From Actinomycetes bacterium (GTDB taxonomy: Bacteria > Actinomycetota > Acidimicrobiia > Spongiisociales > UBA5794): a stretch of 18,980 bases of DNA. The notes under the pieces are model-generated. The model saw only the letters and a program-made list of their open reading frames with translations. It ran no database searches and was not told where the DNA came from. Positions 14,931-18,980 of this stretch are shown here, piece by piece (the stretch's first letter is position 1; each line of letters opens with the position of its first letter). The stretch is taken from NCBI GenBank assembly GCA_023336765.1, contig JAMBLL010000120.1, forward strand, positions 1-18,980. Direction: 5' to 3'. The translations under genes were made by a program, and so were the position numbers.

Positions 14931-15787
14931 AGGACCGCCCCGATCACATCCGAGAGTTGGAGTGAGACTCCCTGGGGGGTGAACACACCGGCCAGATAGG
15001 GGAGCGAGATCCTGAAGTCGATTTCATCAAGCCACTTCGCCTGGTCGTCTTCGAGATGGGTCTGGAGGGACGCAGCCTCCCTGACGGGACCTTCCGGCAG
15101 TTCCTCGAGACGGCTGCCGTCGATGCCGCTGGTGTCTATCACCCTGTTCATGATGACGCTTGGAGGCGGACCGAGCCGTTCGGTCGTTAGAACATCAACA
15201 GCTTCGAGCGTCTCGATCACCGGTAGTTCTGCTGGGTTCGAGACGATGATGACCGATGCGATCTTGGGGTCGCTGAGTGTTTCGTCCATGTCGCTCGCCT
15301 GACGTCGCACAACTCCCGTCGGGACGAGTTGGGCGATCGTCTGGGGGGCACGCATGTAGGACTGGAACTGACCGAGCGACGAGGCGTCGACGACGACAGA
15401 GTCCCATATGCCTTTCCAGGTCTCATGGAGCGGTTTGCCGATGCTGATGATCTCTCGCACTCCCGGAGCGGTTTCGGCCAGGACGCTCAACGCAGCGGCG
15501 ATCTGTTTCGTGGGCGCACCTCTGGGGACATGGAGTTGCATCTTGAGATATTCATCGAGCGCAGCGGCTCTGTCGATCGTCATGGCGAACAGGCCGTCGC
15601 GCATTTCAGTCGGTTGGTAGGTCAACGGCCGCGATCCGAGATGTGCAGCGAGCCCCGGACTGGTTGCCATGTCAATGGCGAGTACGGACTCTCCCTGACG
15701 TGCCCTGGCTATTGCTATCGCGGCGGCAACAGCGGACTTCCCTGTTCCGCCCTTGCCCGTGATGAATATGAGACGCGTCGAGACCAT
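14927..15787 (-). CDS. ArsA/Get3-like ATPase, first of pair (BagA-like)
   Basis: This 286-residue P-loop ATPase has Walker A GKGGTGKSA at residues 11-19, including signature Lys12 that reaches across the dimer interface. The switch I segment AIDMATSPGLAAHLG and the element AETAPGVREIISIGKPLHETW resemble mycobacterial Rv3679 (BagA). Switch II is degenerate, VVDASSLGQF instead of the usual DTAPTGH, suggesting hydrolysis depends on the partner or is weakened. It is shorter than typical ArsA family members and seems to lack much of the client-binding insert. It is first in a two-gene unit. No Shine-Dalgarno precedes the ATG at 15787; TACCCT ends 8 nt upstream, which would fit a near-leaderless transcript. 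Confidence 0.87.
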   Translation of the reverse strand: MVSTRLIFITGKGGTGKSAVAAAIAIARARQGESVLAIDMATSPGLAAHLGSRPLTYQPTEMRDGLFAMTIDRAAALDEYLKMQLHVPRGAPTKQIAAALSVLAETAPGVREIISIGKPLHETWKGIWDSVVVDASSLGQFQSYMRAPQTIAQLVPTGVVRRQASDMDETLSDPKIASVIIVSNPAELPVIETLEAVDVLTTERLGPPPSVIMNRVIDTSGIDGSRLEELPEGPVREAASLQTHLEDDQAKWLDEIDFRISLPYLAGVFTPQGVSLQLSDVIGAVL

Positions 15788-15801
15788 CGATCAATAGGGT
15801 A
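15788..15801 (-). promoter_or_regulatory. Possible leaderless promoter of the ATPase pair
   Basis: A TANNNT -10 candidate, TACCCT, is the complement of 15796-15801 and ends 8 nt before the ATG. With no Shine-Dalgarno present, this spacing would place the transcript start at or within a base or two of the start codon, as in actinobacterial leaderless genes. No clear -35 element is seen. Confidence 0.3.
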
Positions 15802-15855
15802 GCTCTCAAGCCCTCCGACCGGCCTAGCCTTCAGGTTCCAATGAGAGGAGACACG

Positions 15856-16068
15856 GTGGCGAAGCTGGACATGGACGAATTTCTGCAACGGTTCCAAGAT
15901 CGGGCACAGGCCGTACGCGACCGCGGGATTCCCCCGCTTGAAGGCGAAGCCCGCAAGGTCTTCATCGAGGGAGCCGAGCTCGACCACTTTGACTACTCGC
16001 TGATAGCGTCAGCAGCCTGGTCGGTTGAGGACGGGAACCTCGTCCTGCGAATGTCGCTGTCAGGCTGA
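15856..16068 (+). CDS. Small conserved-looking protein of unknown function
   Basis: I do not recognise this 70-residue protein. The GTG at 15856 has a GAGGAG five bases upstream, better placed than for the ATG at 15841, whose codons would include that ribosome binding site. The first half is charged and probably helical (residues 5-24), then comes GIPPLEGEARKVFIEG, and the C-terminal third looks like a short sheet (WSVEDGNLVLRMSL). There is no signal peptide, membrane segment or cysteine. It is acidic and likely cytosolic. It is divergent from the ATPase pair with 68 bp between starts, and its last 9 bases overlap the 3' end of thyX on the other strand. The strong ribosome binding site and smooth codon use argue that it is real. 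Confidence 0.68.
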   Translation: MAKLDMDEFLQRFQDRAQAVRDRGIPPLEGEARKVFIEGAELDHFDYSLIASAAWSVEDGNLVLRMSLSG

Positions 16069-17697
16069 CGGTTCCTCCACGCCAAGCGCCGCTCGCTTCG
16101 CAGCAGCTCGCCGTTCGGTTTCGAGACGTGCAAGGTCGTAGTCGTTGTGGTCCACGAATGTCATGGCATCTGCGATCCTGGGGTGCCCTGCAACTTCGCG
16201 TATCTGAGTGTGCATCTCCTGGCACACAGCGCGGTAGTCGGGATGGCCACCCTGCTGAGTGCGCAGTTCAAGCATGTGGAAGGCCTCGCGGGCGTTGAGA
16301 TTCATCGAGAACCGGATCTTGTACGCAAAGGGAACAACGTACTGAGCGACATCGGAAGGGAACTCAGAAGCGATGTCGTCGTACAGGTCAGCCATGGTTT
16401 CCATTGCGTCCGTCCATTGCGCCTCAGATCCGATGTCCTTTACAGCCTCAGGGGTGACGAAGCCGTTCGTTGGTGAGAGAGCTTGCCAGTCGATGGTGAG
16501 CATGCGGTGGCGTTGGAGATCGCGGAAGATGCCGTAGTCACAGAGGATGTCGAACCGGTAGAAGGTCTGTTCCATCCCTCTCCCTGGCTTGTGCCTGCGG
16601 TTCGTGCGGGTCCCAACGTACGCAGAGAAGATATCGTCGATCTCGGCCTCCGACATGTCCCACACAGTTGCACGTAGTTCGCGTTCGGACATATTGACGT
16701 AGGGGTAGAGGGCGCTCGCCGCGACCTTCCGTTCGCCGTCGGGGTCCCACTCGACGAGGTCGACAGTTGTCGGTGCCCCCGGCTTGGTGTCGAGGGAGGC
16801 TGCCTGGCTTGTCATCGAGGTCCGGATGTCCTCGAAGTGCTTCGTCCAGAGACCCCCTCGATCCGGCACGTCGACCCGCTTCATGAAAGACGGGATCACA
16901 GTGCGCAGTTCCTTGAGCATGAGGTTGGCTGTCCAGCGAACCTCATCGAGGGGATGGGCAGCCATGCGAAGCAGAAGAGCTTCGTACGCCTGGCCTGAGG
17001 CGAATATGCCGACGTTGGATGTCGTCGCTGCTGGAAGGAGTCCCCTGGCATCGTCACAAGCCTTGGCCCGGATGGTTGACTTCCACACGAACGCGGAATC
17101 GTCCTCAGCCTTGGGATACATCGCCTCGTAGTAGGCGACCAGTTTGGTGACAATCTGTGAGTAGACGTCGAAGAGGCCGTCAAGTTCAGCGACATATCGG
17201 GTGCGGATCGGGTGTCCCTCGATCTCAGTCGGGATGTGGTACCGGTAGCGGTTACCGAGCGTCTGGTCGTAGAAGATGTACCTCGTTGACTGTTCGAGGT
17301 AGGAAGCAAGCCGTCCCCACTCGAGGACCTTGGTCAGGATGTTCGATGCCTGCTCCACAGCAAGATGTGCGCCACCGAGTTGCGCGACAGAGTCGTCACC
17401 GTACTGAGTGAACACCCGGTCGTAGAGCGATTCGGCTTTCGACCTGCCAGCATCGCCGGATCCGAGGGGTTCCTGGGCGGCTCCGATCGAGCTCGTATCG
17501 GCGAACTCGTCGAGGAACAGGCGCCGGACCGACTTGGGCGACCGCGAGTATCGCGCGAACAGAGCGCCCTTCACAACCTCGGGTAGCCCGAAGATCGCAA
17601 AGACGGGCTTGTCGGTGTTGGAGAAGTACCGGTTGAGTACCGCACGTTCGTCAGCAGTGAATGTCTCAACATGGAATGGTGGATGTTCGGTGGTCAG
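16060..17697 (-). CDS. thyX: Double-length ThyX-like FAD-dependent thymidylate synthase
   Basis: ThyX makes dTMP from dUMP with methylenetetrahydrofolate and FAD. This protein, 545 residues, is twice the usual length and shows two ThyX-like halves. Both have the LRxxxxxxxDxR-type element (LLLRMAAHPLDEVR; LELRTQQGGHPDYR). The signature RHRxxSxNExSxR is split: residues 127-139 read WGRLASYLEQSTR, keeping R129, S132, E135, S137 and R139, whereas 396-398 are RHR but the rest (TIDWQALS) is lost. Homologues of this long type exist in actinobacteria and are annotated ThyX, but activity is not certain from motifs. The coding frame extends 41 codons upstream of the first GTG (17574) through family-like sequence KPVFAIFGLPEVVKGALFARY to a CTG at 17697 with GAGGA four bases upstream; I take CTG as start. 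Confidence 0.8.
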   Translation of the reverse strand: MTTEHPPFHVETFTADERAVLNRYFSNTDKPVFAIFGLPEVVKGALFARYSRSPKSVRRLFLDEFADTSSIGAAQEPLGSGDAGRSKAESLYDRVFTQYGDDSVAQLGGAHLAVEQASNILTKVLEWGRLASYLEQSTRYIFYDQTLGNRYRYHIPTEIEGHPIRTRYVAELDGLFDVYSQIVTKLVAYYEAMYPKAEDDSAFVWKSTIRAKACDDARGLLPAATTSNVGIFASGQAYEALLLRMAAHPLDEVRWTANLMLKELRTVIPSFMKRVDVPDRGGLWTKHFEDIRTSMTSQAASLDTKPGAPTTVDLVEWDPDGERKVAASALYPYVNMSERELRATVWDMSEAEIDDIFSAYVGTRTNRRHKPGRGMEQTFYRFDILCDYGIFRDLQRHRMLTIDWQALSPTNGFVTPEAVKDIGSEAQWTDAMETMADLYDDIASEFPSDVAQYVVPFAYKIRFSMNLNAREAFHMLELRTQQGGHPDYRAVCQEMHTQIREVAGHPRIADAMTFVDHNDYDLARLETERRAAAKRAALGVEEPSA

Positions 17698-17752
17698 GGT
17701 GTCCTCATTGTTTGCCGAGATGAACCGTACACCACGCCTGAATCCTCAGCAA
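17698..17752 (-). promoter_or_regulatory. thyX promoter and ribosome binding site
   Basis: On the minus strand TTGCTG (complement of 17747-17752) and TACGGT (complement of 17724-17729) are separated by exactly 17 bp, a sigma-70-type spacing. Transcription would start near 17717, giving a leader of about 20 nt that contains GAGGA (complement of 17702-17706) four bases before the CTG at 17697. This arrangement supports the CTG start and excludes a start further upstream. Confidence 0.5.
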
Positions 17753-17767
17753 TGCGAACAGGCGCGG

Positions 17768-17779
17768 TACTCTGGGTCG
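17768..17779 (+). promoter_or_regulatory. Possible leaderless promoter of the small membrane protein
   Basis: TACTCT at 17768-17773 ends 6 nt before the ATG at 17780 and there is no Shine-Dalgarno. A TANNNT box at this distance would put the transcript start at the A of the ATG. No -35 consensus is visible. Confidence 0.38.
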
Positions 17780-18052
17780 ATGACCCTTGTTCGTATCATC
17801 CTCGGGATACTCCTCGCCCTCCTGTTGGCTGTCGTCGCTGTTCCCGGAGCGGTTCTGGTCGATCTGGTCAACGGCGGCACAGGGTTGGGATTGTGCGAAC
17901 AGGGTCTCGGAGGATGCACGACTGGCGTGTTCGCCGGTACCGAGCTTCTCATCATCCTGACCGGCATCATCGCGTTGCTGGCTGCGCTCATCGCTGGATT
18001 GGTACGGCTGTTGCGGTGGCTGGGTAATCGAAGACGGTCAGTGAGCCTCTGA
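17780..18052 (+). CDS. Small two-helix membrane protein of unknown function
   Basis: I do not recognise this 90-residue protein. It has two hydrophobic helices, about residues 6-28 and 56-78, joined by a glycine-rich loop with two cysteines (Cys39 and Cys46). The Arg-rich C-terminus (RLLRWLGNRRR) should stay in the cytoplasm, which would place both termini inside and the two cysteines outside, where they could form a disulfide. The ATG at 17780 starts just before helix 1; the longer open frame from 17534 is antisense to thyX and unlikely. Its last 15 bases overlap the end of the convergent transporter gene. Confidence 0.65.
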   Translation: MTLVRIILGILLALLLAVVAVPGAVLVDLVNGGTGLGLCEQGLGGCTTGVFAGTELLIILTGIIALLAALIAGLVRLLRWLGNRRRSVSL

Positions 18053-18925
18053 CAGCGCTTCTGCTGTTCGGATGTCTGCATCCTCGGGAGGAGCGAACAC
18101 GAGAACGACGTAGGTTCCCGCGATCATGAGCCCCGCACCGATCCACCCTCGCACGTCCAGCCGTTCACCGAGAACAAGGCCTGCCGTGATGACGGCGAAC
18201 AGCGGTTCGACGGCCAGAATGATGGCTGTTCGCGAGGGCCCGATGATCTGTTGGGACCACACCTGCATGAGGAACGCACCTGCTGTAACCAGGAGTCCTG
18301 TGATGATCAGAGTCGGCCACGCCTCGGCCGACGGGATCGGCAAGCCGCCATCCACGATGGCTGAAAGTGCGAGCGCTGCGGCAGCAACGAACCCGAGTTG
18401 GACCGCGGTGAACGGCAGGACCTCGTGCCTTGGAGCAAGGTAGGCGAGGATGACGATGTGAAAGGCAAAAGCAACCGCACAGGCAAGCGTCCAGACGTCC
18501 CCGGATTCGAGGGTGAACGTGTCCGTGACCGTCAATGCCCCGAGTCCCACGATCGACATCGAGGCTCCCGCAATGGTTGCGATGGCTGGGGATGTCCGCC
18601 TCGCAATGGCCGCGATCAGAGGCGTGAACACAACGTACAAGCCCGTGATCAGTCCTGAGTTGGTCGCTGACGTGAGTTCGAGGCCGATCGTCTGGGTTGC
18701 GTACCCAATGAAGAGGGCGATGCCCGCAATGGTTCCATCCCGCCAAACAGCACGACCCCATGGCCGCCCGACCACGAACAGGACAACGGCACCGATGAAG
18801 AACCTCCAGCCCACGAACGCCAGGGGAGGGATGACGTCGAGAGCGCTCTTGACGAACACGAACGTCACCCCGAACATCGCCGCAACAAGCATCAGAGCGA
18901 GATATGCGTAGGAACGGCGTGTCAT
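18038..18925 (-). CDS. EamA/DMT superfamily transporter
   Basis: This 295-residue integral membrane protein belongs to the drug/metabolite transporter superfamily with two EamA repeats. About ten hydrophobic helices can be traced. Repeat 1 contains AMFGVTFVFVKSALDVIPPLAFVGWRF and ATNSGLITGLYVVFTPLIA; repeat 2 ends with SRTAIILAVEPLFAVITAGLVLGERLDVRGWIGAGLMIAGTYVVL, the typical EP...E signature of the family. Substrates range from amino acids to metabolites, and nothing here narrows it. The start ATG at 18925 has no Shine-Dalgarno; TACCTT lies 7 nt upstream, so it may be leaderless. No regulator or pathway gene lies beside it. Confidence 0.9.
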   Translation of the reverse strand: MTRRSYAYLALMLVAAMFGVTFVFVKSALDVIPPLAFVGWRFFIGAVVLFVVGRPWGRAVWRDGTIAGIALFIGYATQTIGLELTSATNSGLITGLYVVFTPLIAAIARRTSPAIATIAGASMSIVGLGALTVTDTFTLESGDVWTLACAVAFAFHIVILAYLAPRHEVLPFTAVQLGFVAAAALALSAIVDGGLPIPSAEAWPTLIITGLLVTAGAFLMQVWSQQIIGPSRTAIILAVEPLFAVITAGLVLGERLDVRGWIGAGLMIAGTYVVLVFAPPEDADIRTAEALSEAH

Positions 18926-18938
18926 GAGTGGGAAGGTA
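18926..18938 (-). promoter_or_regulatory. Possible leaderless promoter of the EamA gene
   Basis: TACCTT (complement of 18933-18938) is a TANNNT -10 candidate ending 7 nt before the ATG, with no Shine-Dalgarno between them. The expected -35 position falls at about the 9-bp repeat at 18953-18980, with no consensus element. Confidence 0.35.
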
Positions 18939-18952
18939 GCCGTCGGAGGACA

Positions 18953-18980
18953 AGGACGATCAGGACGATCAGGACGATCA
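18953..18980. repeat. 9-bp tandem repeat at the right edge
   Basis: Three perfect copies of AGGACGATC (18953-18961, 18962-18970, 18971-18979) plus one further base run to the end of the window, so the true length is unknown. The period differs from the 7-bp arrays elsewhere. It lies 28 bp upstream of the EamA start codon. Confidence 0.85.

Noticed and set aside
13875..15787. Arsenic resistance operon
   Set aside because: The ATPases resemble ArsA in fold only. There is no arsB, arsC, arsR or arsD, and no metal-binding cysteine cluster is apparent.
18165..18953. Minus-strand open frame of 262 codons overlapping the EamA gene
   Set aside because: It shares the strand in a different frame. Its peptide is rich in Cys, His and Arg, typical of a frame-shifted shadow, while the EamA frame gives clear membrane helices.
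1..18980. A new defence or mobile system
   Set aside because: I looked for transposases, integrases, nuclease-helicase pairs, toxin-antitoxin pairs and phage genes and saw none. All larger genes belong to known housekeeping or metabolic families.
1..18980. tRNA or rRNA genes
   Set aside because: Intergenic gaps are short and none shows a tRNA cloverleaf, a T-loop GGTTCGAATCC-like motif or rRNA sequence. The only structured RNA I can support is the T-box leader.

Overview
This window looks like a chromosomal, housekeeping stretch of a GC-rich actinobacterium. The clues are the yggS-sepF-yggT tail of a division cluster, an ileS gene with an actinobacterial-style T-box leader, a DnaE with a PHP domain, a wax ester synthase/diacylglycerol acyltransferase (WS/DGAT), a paired ArsA/Get3-like ATPase locus like Mycobacterium Rv3679-Rv3680, and a double-length ThyX. 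A deep lineage such as Acidimicrobiia is a guess from protein style and gene order, not something the sequence proves.

Layout. 1-1557 (+): 3' part of yggS, then sepF and yggT. 1558-1758: a perfect hairpin, then a 12-copy heptamer array that runs into the ileS stop codon. 1759-5536 (-): ileS, its T-box leader, and a DUF167 gene. 5668-8940 (+): a TraR/DksA-like regulator, lspA, rluD and a WS/DGAT gene, joined by three consecutive 4-nt start/stop overlaps. 8994-10019 (-): pfkA. 10188-13691 (+): dnaE. 13697-13884: facing heptamer arrays between convergent genes. 13875-15787 (-): two ArsA/Get3-like ATPases with a 4-nt overlap. 15856-16068 (+): a 70-residue unknown protein whose end overlaps thyX. 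16060-17697 (-): a two-domain ThyX-like protein that appears to start at CTG. 17780-18052 (+): a small two-helix membrane protein. 18038-18925 (-): an EamA/DMT transporter. 18953-18980: a 9-bp tandem repeat running off the window edge.

Functionally the genes cover cell division (sepF, yggT), isoleucine charging (ileS), lipoprotein maturation (lspA), 23S rRNA pseudouridylation (rluD), neutral lipid synthesis (WS/DGAT), glycolysis (pfkA), DNA replication (dnaE) and probably dTMP synthesis (thyX). I see no defence system, prophage, insertion sequence, CRISPR array or tRNA gene.

The most unusual signal is intergenic. Heptanucleotide arrays of two families sit at gene 3' ends. Family 1, TCGTARA on the coding strand of the neighbouring gene, supplies the actual stop codon of both ileS and the second ATPase, and begins 5 nt after the dnaE stop. 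Family 2, about ACAGAGC, occurs on both sides of the DUF167 gene and after pfkA. The thyX gene is also odd: its N-terminus continues 41 codons upstream of the first ATG/GTG/TTG to a CTG, and its two ThyX-like halves each keep a different part of the ThyX signature motif.
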